Origin: Bullifex porci
GTDB taxonomy: Bacteria > Spirochaetota > Spirochaetia > Sphaerochaetales > Sphaerochaetaceae
Length of the DNA stretch: 64,000 bases
Direction of reading: 5' to 3'
Assembly (NCBI RefSeq): GCF_009695635.1
Contig: NZ_VUNN01000001.1
Location: 1-64,000 of the forward strand
Positions 54,601 through 61,989 of this stretch are shown in pieces. Each line of letters begins with the position of its first letter. Position 1 is the stretch's first letter. Under the pieces are notes generated by a model, which did not search any database, was not told the DNA's origin, and was given only the letters and a program-made list of their open reading frames with translations. A program made the position numbers and the translations under genes.

Positions 54601-54996
54601 AAGTCTTTAGGAAATAATCGCTGTCGTGCTTTTGAAGAGTTTATTAACGATGTTGATGAAAATGTATTAAATTCCTTTGTTGAGGTTGTTACAAAGTGCT
54701 TCAAAGCTCAGCAGCTAGATAAGAAGGATAAGATGTTTACAATCTTTGATTTCAGCCTTTCTGTAATAGTTGCAATGGAGAAGCGCATCGACCAATTAAG
54801 GAAGAATGAGCTTAGAAATAACGTTGGTGGTGTTATGGTTTCTCAGGATGCTGACTCTTGGACTAGCTTAATTCTAACCTTTGATGAGGATATGAATCTT
54901 AAGAGTGCTACTGGAGAGGATATTTCACAAAAGAGCTTCTCAGCGTATGACTGGAAGATAGTAAGAGTAATTGGGAATAAATTAAAAGATAAATGA
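51688..54996 (+). CDS. Large acidic repeat protein of unknown function, 1102 aa
   Basis: The N-terminal 480 residues look globular and helical (for example ENDVVSIARIIAMYYPLEIL and RFADRFYLFTGRTLFSSLP), without signal peptide or membrane segments. They are followed by an intensely acidic region of about 470 residues made of two kinds of repeat: three copies about 170 bp apart, each with an ESLAEVEDD...EPLHLEDG...EEETL pattern, then about two dozen PVEEEx hexapeptides. The C-terminal 145 residues (DEFPPLIDDIIKSLGN, then NVLNSFVEVVTKCF) return to a globular composition. It is likely cytoplasmic, with a flexible charged linker. ATG follows AAGGAATTA. It is co-transcribed with the aminotransferase and IMPase genes. 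Confidence 0.75.
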   Translation: MIFANDDLADNMRLDKAKRNVQEASQYFENDVVSIARIIAMYYPLEILKMSAWEERRIHLSKNDKASMMEASFLPLLLQSIVQSKKFYSEKGFSANRDIKEKDWNRIKALSKDAFKRLTWYIENYAVIQVKEGVISPSHYTIYRDTLLNQYCYPTLPDEIEEQVKELAHSIFVDDESNVKAILGVDANFFANELSKICDNGKNGISELSSESSILHAEIDLKIAKLKSEDPSKSEKELMSRVIREGGYSYKLEELRRKRDDFDLFEVERVTLLSTHALKQLSATVGSYEGDFIKDGFMSATIKPFLRFADRFYLFTGRTLFSSLPVSFKEAGIISNDKLQKLFSNYILKLFYETDSVDVYQWRGNRFDISLLPTLNWKNWFNEPAHFESTLLQIEEEKSRKPQLGHTRLIVFPNNDQKLEKLADNTFSISLSEYVHIVNNENLTKEFFRALLGPFKIEKGEMEAFEDVIDDDDYLTEESHNEEIEPLSSEIEYEYDSRDDDEKAIEIENRLNNSEPSNNDYGYKIPTAEELENLKERYALPETFKNERVIEELDALETDEFDQTTQEDELPSLENDELSDIDEDDYLTEAEEEKDEEFVDEDPVTSFLDDDDYDEQPTLFDPLNPTQPNFNAIYTPHPDHAEEESLAEVEDDTELLHLEDGVSEEETLNEEEDDLEEELPIDEADIDESSEESGNTEEETLAEVEDDIEPLHIEDGVSEEETLAEEEDDLAEELPVEEAEYPFEADDSSEVREKSEEESLSEVEEDIEPLHLEDSASEDETLSEEEDDLAEELPIEEMVPEEETPAEEETPVEEELPVEEELPVEEELPVEEELPVEEELPVEEESPVEEESPVEEETPVEETSVEEETPVEEETPVEEETPVEEETPVEEETPVEEETPVEEETPVEEETSVEEETPAEEETPAEEETQVEEESQVEEESPIEEEAPIEEEAPVELQIEDEFPPLIDDIIKSLGNNRCRAFEEFINDVDENVLNSFVEVVTKCFKAQQLDKKDKMFTIFDFSLSVIVAMEKRIDQLRKNELRNNVGGVMVSQDADSWTSLILTFDEDMNLKSATGEDISQKSFSAYDWKIVRVIGNKLKDK
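53610..54070 (+). repeat. Three imperfect coding repeats about 170 bp apart
   Basis: Units starting near 53610, 53780 and 53955 each encode a glutamate-rich block (ESLAEVEDD, HLEDGVSEEETL, EEEDDL-EELP), with divergent spacers between them. They lie directly before the hexapeptide repeats of the same gene. Confidence 0.75.
54082..54555 (+). repeat. 18-bp tandem repeat array coding for PVEEEx
   Basis: About two dozen 18-bp units occur in frame. They form sub-blocks of near-identical DNA: five successive CTTCCTGTTGAAGAAGAA units, and then six successive ACTCCTGTGGAGGAAGAA units. One unit near 54260 is three bases short. Sub-blocks with separate codon choices indicate repeated local expansion. 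The period keeps the reading frame, so copy number can vary without loss of the protein. Confidence 0.92.
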
Positions 54997-55754
54997 TTAA
55001 ACAGAGATACGAATTTACAAAAAAACTAATAAAAAATGCTGGAGCATTTCTTCTTGAACATAAGGCAGAGAGAGTAAATATTACAGCTAAGAGTTCAAAT
55101 GATTATGTAACAGAAGCTGATAAAAAATGTGAAGCCTTAATTGTTTCAGCTATTAAGAAGGAATATCCAGATGATGGCTTTTACTGTGAAGAAAGTGGAA
55201 AAGAAAAAAGTGACTCTAGCTTTACTTGGGTAATCGATCCAATCGATGGAACTGTAAATTATATGAATACATTCCCTCTCTATTCTATTTCTATCGCATT
55301 AAAGCATAATGATGAAATAGTAATGGGATGTGTATATGTTCCAGAATATGATGAATTATTCTCAGCTATGAAGGGCTGTGGTTCATATTTAAATGGAGAA
55401 AAAATTGAGACTAGTAAAGAATCTGAAATGAAAAGATCTCTAGCCCTATTAGTTCCACCTCATAGACACTATAATGAGCTTGAATATTACATGGAAAGAT
55501 ACCTTAAGGTTTTAAAGGCTGTTTCTGATGAAAGATCAATAGGCTCAGCTGCTGTTTCCTTATGCTATGTAGCAAGTGGTAGATGTAGCATTTACTATGA
55601 ATTATGCTTACACCTCTATGATTTTGCTGCAGGAGCATTAATCCTAGAGGAGGCTGGTGGAAGGGTAAAGCTACAGCCTCGTGAAGAGGAGATGTATGAC
55701 GTTATTTCCTCCTGCCCACAATTTTTTGATAAGCTTTTGGAGTTAACTAAATGA
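54993..55754 (+). CDS. Inositol monophosphatase family protein
   Basis: This Mg-dependent, Li-sensitive-type phosphatase is 253 aa. Metal ligands are visible in FYCEESGKE (Glu about 67), WVIDPIDGTVNYMN (Asp-x-x-Asp about 87-90) and the last Asp in LHLYDFAAGALILEEAGG (about 205), where the usual WD is YD. Substrates of bacterial members include inositol phosphates, fructose-1,6-bisphosphate and PAP, so the specific role is open. ATG overlaps the upstream stop by 4 bp (ATGA), and the next ORF overlaps it by 4 bp. Confidence 0.85.
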   Translation: MIKQRYEFTKKLIKNAGAFLLEHKAERVNITAKSSNDYVTEADKKCEALIVSAIKKEYPDDGFYCEESGKEKSDSSFTWVIDPIDGTVNYMNTFPLYSISIALKHNDEIVMGCVYVPEYDELFSAMKGCGSYLNGEKIETSKESEMKRSLALLVPPHRHYNELEYYMERYLKVLKAVSDERSIGSAAVSLCYVASGRCSIYYELCLHLYDFAAGALILEEAGGRVKLQPREEEMYDVISSCPQFFDKLLELTK

Positions 55755-56788
55755 TAAAAGCCGTCCTCTTTGATTTAGATGGAACCCTTTTTGATTCATC
55801 AAGTGGAATTTTCCATACAGCTAACTTTACTATGAGAGCTCTTGGCTTTGAAGAGTGCCATGACGAAAAGCAACTAAGAAAGTTTGTCGGACCTCCTCTA
55901 AGAGAGTGCTTTAGAATTACATATAATACTGCTGAAGAGTATCTTGATCGCTGTGTTGAGGTATATAGAGAAGAGTATAGAAAAACTGGTATGCATATGT
56001 GTTATCCCTATCCTGGGATAGTTGATTTACTAAAGTTCTTACGAAACCATGGTATAAAGACAGGTGTATGCACTCTTAAATATGAAACACTAGCAGTTGA
56101 TATTATTAAGGAAAAGGGGTTGTTTGAGCTCTTTGATGTAATATTTGGAACTGATAGTCAAGGTAAAATAACTAAAGCCGATTCAATTCAAAATGCTATT
56201 AATCGTTTAGGTGTAGATAAAGAAGATGTTTTAATGGTTGGTGATACCTTAAATGATTTAAATGGAGCAAGGGAAGTTGGTGTTAGCTTTTGTGGTGTAA
56301 CTTGGGGCTTTGGCTTTGAAAAGGATAGTGACGTCACATCAGGCTTTGCGGCTAGAAATTGTGATGATATAATAAAGCATGTGATAAAGGAGAATAGCAT
56401 TATGGAAATTAAAAAAATTAATACCGATAAGGCACCTGCAGCTATTGGTCCATACAGCCAGGCAGTTGCAGTAGGTGATATGATTTTCTGTTCAGGACAA
56501 ATTCCAATAATCCCTGAAACTGGAGCAATTTTAGAGGGTAGTGCAGCAGAGCAGGCAGAGCAGTGCTTTAAGAATATTAAAGCAGTTTTAGCTGAAGCTG
56601 GCACAGATATTACTCGCGTTGTTAAAGCAACAGTATTCTTAAAGGATATGGCTGACTTCGTACCAGTTAATGAAGTTTATGCAAAGGCCTTTGAAAATAG
56701 TACAGTTTTACCTGCAAGATCTGCTGTACAGGTTGCAAAGCTTCCTAAGGATGTAAAAGTAGAAATTGAAGTAATTGCTGTTAAGTAA
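55751..56788 (+). CDS. HAD phosphatase - RidA fusion, with an internal RidA start
   Basis: Residues 1-212 are a HAD phosphatase of the phosphoglycolate-phosphatase/PpaX type: FDLDGTLFDSS, motif II VCTLKYE, motif III VLMVGDTLNDLNGAR. From about residue 218 (ATG 56402) a full RidA enamine/imine deaminase follows: PAAIGPYSQAV, FCSGQIPI, and the catalytic Arg in PARSAVQV. The frame is open across the junction. AAAGGAG lies 9 nt upstream of the internal ATG, so free RidA can also be made. RidA protects PLP enzymes from 2-aminoacrylate, which suits the several PLP enzymes here. Overlaps convergent ybaK by 8 bp. Confidence 0.82.
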   Translation: MIKAVLFDLDGTLFDSSSGIFHTANFTMRALGFEECHDEKQLRKFVGPPLRECFRITYNTAEEYLDRCVEVYREEYRKTGMHMCYPYPGIVDLLKFLRNHGIKTGVCTLKYETLAVDIIKEKGLFELFDVIFGTDSQGKITKADSIQNAINRLGVDKEDVLMVGDTLNDLNGAREVGVSFCGVTWGFGFEKDSDVTSGFAARNCDDIIKHVIKENSIMEIKKINTDKAPAAIGPYSQAVAVGDMIFCSGQIPIIPETGAILEGSAAEQAEQCFKNIKAVLAEAGTDITRVVKATVFLKDMADFVPVNEVYAKAFENSTVLPARSAVQVAKLPKDVKVEIEVIAVK

Positions 56789-57254
56789 AATCAGCAAACA
56801 CAGCGCCTGTTGCCATTTGTAGGTCAGCAGGCGTTATTTTTATTTGTAGTCCTCTCTTTCCCGCACTAACATAGATATAATCCTCAAGCTCTGCTAAGCT
56901 CTCAATGAACGTTGGATATTGCTTAATCATACCAAGAGGGGAGCAGCCTCCTCTAATATATCCAGTGTACTTTAAGAGCTGATCAAGCTTTAATAGCTCT
57001 ATTTCCTTTTCGCCTGTTAATGAACGTGCCTTCTTTAAGGATATAGTAAACTCTGCTGGAGTAACAAAGACATAAAGATTATTAGATGAACCCTTCATAA
57101 CAATAGTTTTATAAACCATTTCAGGGTTCAAGCCTGCAGACATTGATGCATGTACAGCATCAAGATGCTCTTCATCAAATTCATATTCAACTACTTCAAA
57201 GCTAATTTTCTTTTGCTCGAGTAATCTCATTGCATTAGTTTTTATTTCTTTCAT
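56781..57254 (-). CDS. ybaK: Cys-tRNA(Pro) deacylase, YbaK/EbsC family
   Basis: This enzyme hydrolyses Cys-tRNA(Pro) mischarged by ProRS. The 157-aa length is typical. Family parts are ALxxG-like SMSAGLNPEMVYKTIVMKG (catalytic Lys about 49), VFVTPAEFTISLKKA, GYIRGGCSPLGMIKQYP (about 98-114) and YVSAGKRGLQIKITPADL. There is no ProRS next to it. It is convergent with the HAD-RidA gene and separated from fucO by a terminator. Confidence 0.87.
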   Translation of the reverse strand: MKEIKTNAMRLLEQKKISFEVVEYEFDEEHLDAVHASMSAGLNPEMVYKTIVMKGSSNNLYVFVTPAEFTISLKKARSLTGEKEIELLKLDQLLKYTGYIRGGCSPLGMIKQYPTFIESLAELEDYIYVSAGKRGLQIKITPADLQMATGAVFADFT

Positions 57255-57259
57255 AAAAA

Positions 57260-57284
57260 TAGGGTCAGCTTTTCACTGACCCTA
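57260..57284. terminator. Terminator between fucO and ybaK
   Basis: TAGGGTCAG pairs perfectly with CTGACCCTA around CTTTTCA. For minus-strand transcription from fucO it is followed by TTTTTATG, a short T-run that runs into the ybaK start. Confidence 0.75.
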
Positions 57285-57306
57285 CTATTATAAGTATGAG
57301 AAAACT

Positions 57307-58452
57307 TTACATCAACTGTCTGAACATTGCTTTAAAGTCGTCAATAGATGCTTCCTTAGGGTTACCTGGAGCACAAGCATCTGCAGCAGCACTCTGTGCA
57401 AGGAATTCAAGATCCTCTTCCTTAATTGCAGCAAGCTTAGCAGGAATTCCTACATCTGCACTAAGCTGTCTAACAGCCTGGATAGCAGCAGCTCTGTATT
57501 CATCCTGCGTCATAGAATCAACACCCTTAACACCCATTACTCTTGCAATTTCACGATACTTTTCGCCAGTAGTTTCTTTGTTGAAATCCATAACGATAGG
57601 GAGCATCATTGCACAAGCAACTCCATGTGGAGTGTCATATACAGCACCAAGTGTATGAGCCATTGAGTGTGCGATACCAAGACCAACATTAGAAAATCCC
57701 ATACCTGCAATGTATTGACCAAGAGCCATACCCTCACGGCCTTCCTTCTCATTATTTACAGCACCTCTTAAGGACTTTGAGATGATCTCGATTGCTTTGA
57801 GATGGAACATATCAGACATTTCCCAAGCACCTCTAGTTGTGTAGCCCTCAATAGCGTGAGTAAGAGCATCCATACCTGTTGAAGCTGTAAGGCCCTTAGG
57901 CATTGAGCTCATCATATCTGGATCTACAACTGCAACAATTGGCATATCATGTGGATCAACACAAACAAACTTTCTCTTCTTCTCAACATCTGTGATTACA
58001 TAGTTAATTGTAACCTCAGCAGCTGTACCTGCTGTTGTTGGAACAGCAATTATTGGTACACAAGGCTTTTTAGTAGGGGCAACACCCTCTAGTGATCTAA
58101 CATCCTCAAATTCAGGGTTAGTAATAATGATACCAATAGCTTTAGCTGTATCCATTGAGGAACCACCACCAATAGCAATAATATAATCTGCCTTTGATGC
58201 CTTGAAGGATTCTACGCCATGCTTAACATTCTCAATTGTTGGATTTGGCTTGATATCTGAATAAATATCATAAGCAAGACCTTCATTATCAAGAATATCT
58301 GTTACCTTCTTTGTTACATTAAATTTGATTAAATCAGGATCTGAGCATACGAAAGCCTTCTTAAATGCTCTTGCCTTTGCTTCATTTGCAATCTCTTTAA
58401 TAGCACCATAGCCATGGTAGCTAGTCTCATTTAACATGAATCTGTTAGCCAT
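57307..58452 (-). CDS. fucO: Lactaldehyde reductase (iron-containing alcohol dehydrogenase)
   Basis: This group III iron-dependent dehydrogenase is 381 aa. It follows E. coli FucO closely along its length by eye: MANRFMLNETSYHGYGAI, YIIAIGGGSSMDTAKAIGII (nucleotide loop, about 92-110), VPTTAGTAAEVTINYVITD, and metal ligands in MDALTHAIEGYTTRGAW (Asp/His about 195-200), AHSMAHTLGAVYDTPHGVA (His about 263 and 277). It reduces L-lactaldehyde to 1,2-propanediol during fucose/rhamnose fermentation. AAGGAG lies upstream of ATG. No fucose catabolic operon is beside it. Confidence 0.92.
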   Translation of the reverse strand: MANRFMLNETSYHGYGAIKEIANEAKARAFKKAFVCSDPDLIKFNVTKKVTDILDNEGLAYDIYSDIKPNPTIENVKHGVESFKASKADYIIAIGGGSSMDTAKAIGIIITNPEFEDVRSLEGVAPTKKPCVPIIAVPTTAGTAAEVTINYVITDVEKKRKFVCVDPHDMPIVAVVDPDMMSSMPKGLTASTGMDALTHAIEGYTTRGAWEMSDMFHLKAIEIISKSLRGAVNNEKEGREGMALGQYIAGMGFSNVGLGIAHSMAHTLGAVYDTPHGVACAMMLPIVMDFNKETTGEKYREIARVMGVKGVDSMTQDEYRAAAIQAVRQLSADVGIPAKLAAIKEEDLEFLAQSAAADACAPGNPKEASIDDFKAMFRQLM

Positions 58453-58572
58453 TTTTATCTCCTTGTATTCTTTATTCTTTTAAGATAATGCATAAAAAGA
58501 TAAAAAGATATCGATTTTTTTAGAGATATAATATTTTTTTCATCAATAATAATTGTAGAAATAATAAAATAC

Positions 58573-58601
58573 TTGAAGATAGAATAAATATCTGTTAATC
58601 T
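58573..58601 (+). promoter_or_regulatory. Probable promoter of the pyrimidine operon
   Basis: TTGAAG (58573-58578), 17 bp, then TAATCT (58596-58601) with an extended TG motif (TGTTAATCT). Transcription start near 58608 would give a short leader with the Shine-Dalgarno sequence of the leader ORF at 58611-58617. The rest of 58453-58621 is AT-rich and also holds the minus-strand fucO promoter region. Confidence 0.45.
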
Positions 58602-58621
58602 TCACCACTTAGGAGAGCAAT

Positions 58622-58708
58622 ATGATAGGTTTGAGTTTTTTGTTAACAAATAAAAATATTTCAACTCATAGCTCTTTTATTCTCTCTTATATTATTGATT
58701 TTGTTTAA
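58622..58708 (+). CDS. pyrL: pyr operon leader peptide (28 codons)
   Basis: ATG 58622 is preceded by AGGAGAG at 4 nt spacing and opens 28 codons (MIGLSFLLTN ... SYIIDFV) ending at TAA 58706-58708, 2 nt before the attenuator stem. The last 40 nt are very rich in T (CTCTTTTATTCTCTCTTATATTATTGATTTTGTTT). The layout is that of the E. coli pyrL leader: at low UTP, RNA polymerase pauses in the U-tract, the ribosome catches up and blocks the terminator. It has the same position but no visible sequence similarity to E. coli pyrL, so the mechanism is inferred from geometry. Confidence 0.65.
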   Translation: MIGLSFLLTNKNISTHSSFILSYIIDFV

Positions 58709-58709
58709 T

Positions 58710-58737
58710 GGTCCCCTTTTTGTGGGACTTTTTTTTT
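58710..58737 (+). terminator. Attenuator: terminator with nine T between the leader ORF and pyrBI
   Basis: GTCCC (58711-58715) pairs with GGGAC (58724-58728) around CTTTTTGT, with an added G-T pair outside. It is followed by nine T (58729-58737). The T-run touches the pyrBI Shine-Dalgarno sequence (GGAGGAAAAG, 58738-58747). The stem begins 2 nt after the leader stop codon, so a ribosome at the stop would cover its 5' arm. Confidence 0.75.
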
Positions 58738-58747
58738 GGAGGAAAAG

Positions 58748-60343
58748 ATGGATAGTAATGTTTTCAAAGGTCGTTCTCTAACTGTAATTGAAGACTTCTC
58801 AATCGAAGAGAGAAGATATTTCTTTCAGAAAGTAAATGAGCTAAAGAATGCAATTATTTCAGGTGATGAAGTAACGCAGGATAAATTTAGAATTAATGAT
58901 CCTGATTTCGGTATATACGAAGTATTCTTAGAGGATAGCACTAGAACAAAGGAATCCTTTAGAAATGCAGCTAAGTTTCACCATGCAAAGGTATCAGAGC
59001 TCCTTTGCTCTTCTTCCTCAATAAATAAGGGTGAAAGCTATGCTGATACCTTTAATATGCTTAGTGGATACTCAAATACTATCTTCATCGTAAGAAGTAA
59101 GGTTGAAGGCCTTTGTAAGTGGCTCGATGATGAATCAGCACTTTACACTAAGAGAAATAGCTTACCAATTAAGCCAGCTTTTATTAACGCAGGAGATGGA
59201 AAGCATGAGCATCCAACTCAAGAGCTTCTAGATGAGTTTACATTCCTAGAGGATAATGAGATGAGCTTTGACTCAATCCACGTTGCATTAGTTGGTGATT
59301 TATATCATGGTAGAACAGTACACTCTAAAGCAGATGGTTTAAAGCTCTTTAATAAGGTAAAGGTTGATTTAATTGCTCCAGTTGAGCTTGCTATGCCAGA
59401 GAATTACCTTGAAAAGATGAAGAATAATGGCTTTGAGGTAAGAGAATTTGCATCAATCGAGGAGTATTTAAACCAAGATGATGTTGCAAAGATGTGGTAC
59501 TTCACAAGACCACAGCTTGAGAGAATGGGTGAGAGAATCCTTCAAAAGCAGGATTACTTAAGAAAGAGCATTACATTTAGAAAGGAGTTTATGGATAAGC
59601 TTCCTGAGAACACTAAGTTCTACCATCCACTCCCACGTCATAAGGAGCACCCAACAATTCCTACCTTCCTAGATAATACTCCACTCAACGGCTGGGAGCG
59701 TCAGGCTATCAATGGTATGTATTGTAGAATGGTTCTTCTTTCCTTAATCGCAGGAAAAATCGGTAGTGATTTCAAGCCAAGCGTTGTTAAAGCAAATCCA
59801 ATTGAGGATGAGGAGTATATTGTAAGTGTTCCTGTAAATAAGGAGAAAAAGACAGATAAAACATACTCTGAGGGTGTACATCCAATTGAAAACGGAATTG
59901 TAATTGACCACATCTGTAAGGGTGATTCTCCAAGTGAGATTAGAAACCACATGAGATTAATTAGTACTGTCCTTAACTTAGATGAAAGTAAGGGTGGTGA
60001 GTGGATCAGCTGTGGCTCTGATGGAAACTATAAGGGAATTATCTTCCGCCCAGGACATTACGAGCTTACAAGAAAGGATTTAAAGAGATTAGCATCAGTA
60101 GCTCCGCATTGTACCTTAAATATTATTAAGGATGGTCATGTTGAAGCAAAATATAGAACTCATATGCCACCAAGAATCTATAACTTTGAAGATTTATCAT
60201 GTAACAATGAAGCATGTATAAGTCACCCAATAAATGGAGAAGGTGTTCCTGCAATGTTCTATCGTAATCCTGAGGGTCTTTTTGAATGTGCATATTGTGG
60301 AAAAACACACTCATTTAAAGAGATTTGGAAGAGCAGAAGATAA
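58748..60343 (+). CDS. pyrB: Aspartate carbamoyltransferase, fused catalytic and regulatory chains (PyrBI)
   Basis: Residues 1-340 are the catalytic chain: carbamoyl-phosphate loop EDSTRTKES (about 60), HEHPTQELLDEF (about 155), HPLPRHKEHPTIP (about 295). Residues about 360-531 are the regulatory chain: VIDHICKG near the nucleotide-binding region, and a zinc domain with SCNNEAC and ECAYC (about 483-522). The fused form is known from Thermotoga and Treponema. It makes carbamoyl-aspartate, the first committed pyrimidine step, and nucleotide feedback is expected through the regulatory part. Start: ATG 58748 after GGAGGAAAAG; it follows the leader attenuator. Confidence 0.93.
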   Translation: MDSNVFKGRSLTVIEDFSIEERRYFFQKVNELKNAIISGDEVTQDKFRINDPDFGIYEVFLEDSTRTKESFRNAAKFHHAKVSELLCSSSSINKGESYADTFNMLSGYSNTIFIVRSKVEGLCKWLDDESALYTKRNSLPIKPAFINAGDGKHEHPTQELLDEFTFLEDNEMSFDSIHVALVGDLYHGRTVHSKADGLKLFNKVKVDLIAPVELAMPENYLEKMKNNGFEVREFASIEEYLNQDDVAKMWYFTRPQLERMGERILQKQDYLRKSITFRKEFMDKLPENTKFYHPLPRHKEHPTIPTFLDNTPLNGWERQAINGMYCRMVLLSLIAGKIGSDFKPSVVKANPIEDEEYIVSVPVNKEKKTDKTYSEGVHPIENGIVIDHICKGDSPSEIRNHMRLISTVLNLDESKGGEWISCGSDGNYKGIIFRPGHYELTRKDLKRLASVAPHCTLNIIKDGHVEAKYRTHMPPRIYNFEDLSCNNEACISHPINGEGVPAMFYRNPEGLFECAYCGKTHSFKEIWKSRR

Positions 60344-60408
60344 ACTCTTGTGAGGAAGCATTTTCTCGTTTAAAATTATCAAAATAGTTTATTAGTGTAG
60401 GAGTGATT

Positions 60409-61107
60409 ATGAAAACAATAGAAGAAATTACTAGATACTACGGTCCACAGCTTGCAAAGGGTGCATTTGAGCTTGGTGCAATTAGACTAAGTCCAAATGA
60501 TCCATTTACTTGGGCAAGTGGATATAGAATGCCAATTTATAACGATAATAGACAATTCTTAGCAAAATCATCTTATAGAGCATTAATTTGTGATGCTTTT
60601 TCAGATATGCTAGCAGCGCTTGATTTCGATCCTGAAAATATTGCAGGAACTTCTACTGCTGGAATTCCACATGCAACAACCCTAGCTGATAGACTCCATA
60701 AGCCACTTTCATACATTCGTTCTTCAAGTAAGGACCATGGACTTCAGAATCAAATTGAGGGTCTTGGAAAGAATGGCTCCTATGAGGGAAAAAAGGTTGT
60801 ATTAATTGAGGATTTAATTAGTACCGGTAAGTCATCACTACAGGCTGTTAATGCAATTATTAACGCAAATGGCTTAGTACCATATTGTTTAGCTATCTTC
60901 ACATATGGTTTAGATGCCGCAACAAAGGCATTTGAGGCTGTAGAGCCAAAGTGCGAACCATTTACAATTCTTTCATACCCAGTAATGATCCAGACAGCTG
61001 TTGAGGTTGGATATATTAATGATGAGGATGCTAAGACTCTCCATGAGTGGAGAGAGGACCCATTTGCATGGGGTGCTAATCATGGCTTTGAGAAGGTAGA
61101 GAGGTAA
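60409..61107 (+). CDS. pyrE: Orotate phosphoribosyltransferase
   Basis: The enzyme joins orotate and PRPP to give OMP. The 232-aa protein has the N-terminal FELGAIRLSPNDPFTWASGYRMPIY (orotate site), the flexible catalytic loop (IRSSSKDHGLQNQIEG, Lys about 108) and the PRPP motif VVLIEDLISTGKSSLQA (about 127-143). ATG 60409 has TAGGAG 6 nt upstream; an in-frame GTG at 60403 is less likely. It is third in the pyr pathway block, 3 bp before pyrF. Confidence 0.93.
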   Translation: MKTIEEITRYYGPQLAKGAFELGAIRLSPNDPFTWASGYRMPIYNDNRQFLAKSSYRALICDAFSDMLAALDFDPENIAGTSTAGIPHATTLADRLHKPLSYIRSSSKDHGLQNQIEGLGKNGSYEGKKVVLIEDLISTGKSSLQAVNAIINANGLVPYCLAIFTYGLDAATKAFEAVEPKCEPFTILSYPVMIQTAVEVGYINDEDAKTLHEWREDPFAWGANHGFEKVER

Positions 61108-61110
61108 TAT

Positions 61111-61989
61111 ATGAGCTACATTGAATTACTAAGACAAAGTGCAGAGGCTGTAAATAATATTGTATGTATGGGCTTAGACCCTCAAATTGATGCGCTTCCA
61201 GGAGAAGGTAGCCCAAGAGAAAAGATTAATACCTTCTTCGATGAGCTATTTCATAGGATGAAGCTTGAAGGAGTATCTCCTGCAGCATTTAAGCCAAATA
61301 TTGGATATTACAGTGCACTAGATAATCCTAGAGAGGATGATTTCTCTGGCTCCCAGGCACTTTGTGATGTACTTGATATGCTAGATGGCTTCTTCCCTGG
61401 TATTCCTGTTATCCTTGATAGCAAGAGAGGTGATATCGCACGCTCAAGCTTAAATTATGCAATTGAAGCCTTTGATAAGTGGGGTGCTAATGCAACTACT
61501 ATTTCACCATACATGGGAACAGACTCTATCTTACCATTTGCATATGAGGATAAGGGTGTATATATCTTAAATAGAACTAGTAACCCAGGTGGTGCTGTAT
61601 TACAGAACCTACATATCCTTGATCCAATCGATGAGAAGGAAATATATCCACTATACACTGCTGTTGCTCATTTAATTGCTTCACTTGCAAAGGACCATCT
61701 AGGACTTGGAGCTGTAGTTGGTGCTACAAATATTCAGGAGCTTAAGGATATTGCAAAGTATTACGCTAATAAGGATATCCCAATGCTTATTCCTGGAGTT
61801 GGTTCTCAGGGAGGCTCAGCAGAGGAGGTTATGGCTGCATTAAGAGGTGAGGGATATGATATTAAGCTTGCACGTATCAACTCTTCAAGTGCATTAACTC
61901 ATCCTTGGAAGAAGGCTCCAGTTCCTGAGGATTATTTAGATATTTGTTTAAAGAATATTAAGTCTCTCGTGGAGAAATGCTCTCTATGA
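61111..61989 (+). CDS. pyrF: Orotidine-5'-phosphate decarboxylase (type 2)
   Basis: The enzyme decarboxylates OMP to UMP. At 292 aa it belongs to the longer subfamily 2. Motifs are CMGLDPQIDALP, FKPNIGYYSAL (about 67), the catalytic DSKRGDIARSS (about 109-117; Asp-Lys-Asp), TISPYMGTDS, and LIPGVGSQGGSAEEV (phosphate site). GGTAATAT precedes ATG with AGAGAGG a little upstream. The 3' end overlaps pyrDK. Confidence 0.93.
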   Translation: MSYIELLRQSAEAVNNIVCMGLDPQIDALPGEGSPREKINTFFDELFHRMKLEGVSPAAFKPNIGYYSALDNPREDDFSGSQALCDVLDMLDGFFPGIPVILDSKRGDIARSSLNYAIEAFDKWGANATTISPYMGTDSILPFAYEDKGVYILNRTSNPGGAVLQNLHILDPIDEKEIYPLYTAVAHLIASLAKDHLGLGAVVGATNIQELKDIAKYYANKDIPMLIPGVGSQGGSAEEVMAALRGEGYDIKLARINSSSALTHPWKKAPVPEDYLDICLKNIKSLVEKCSL

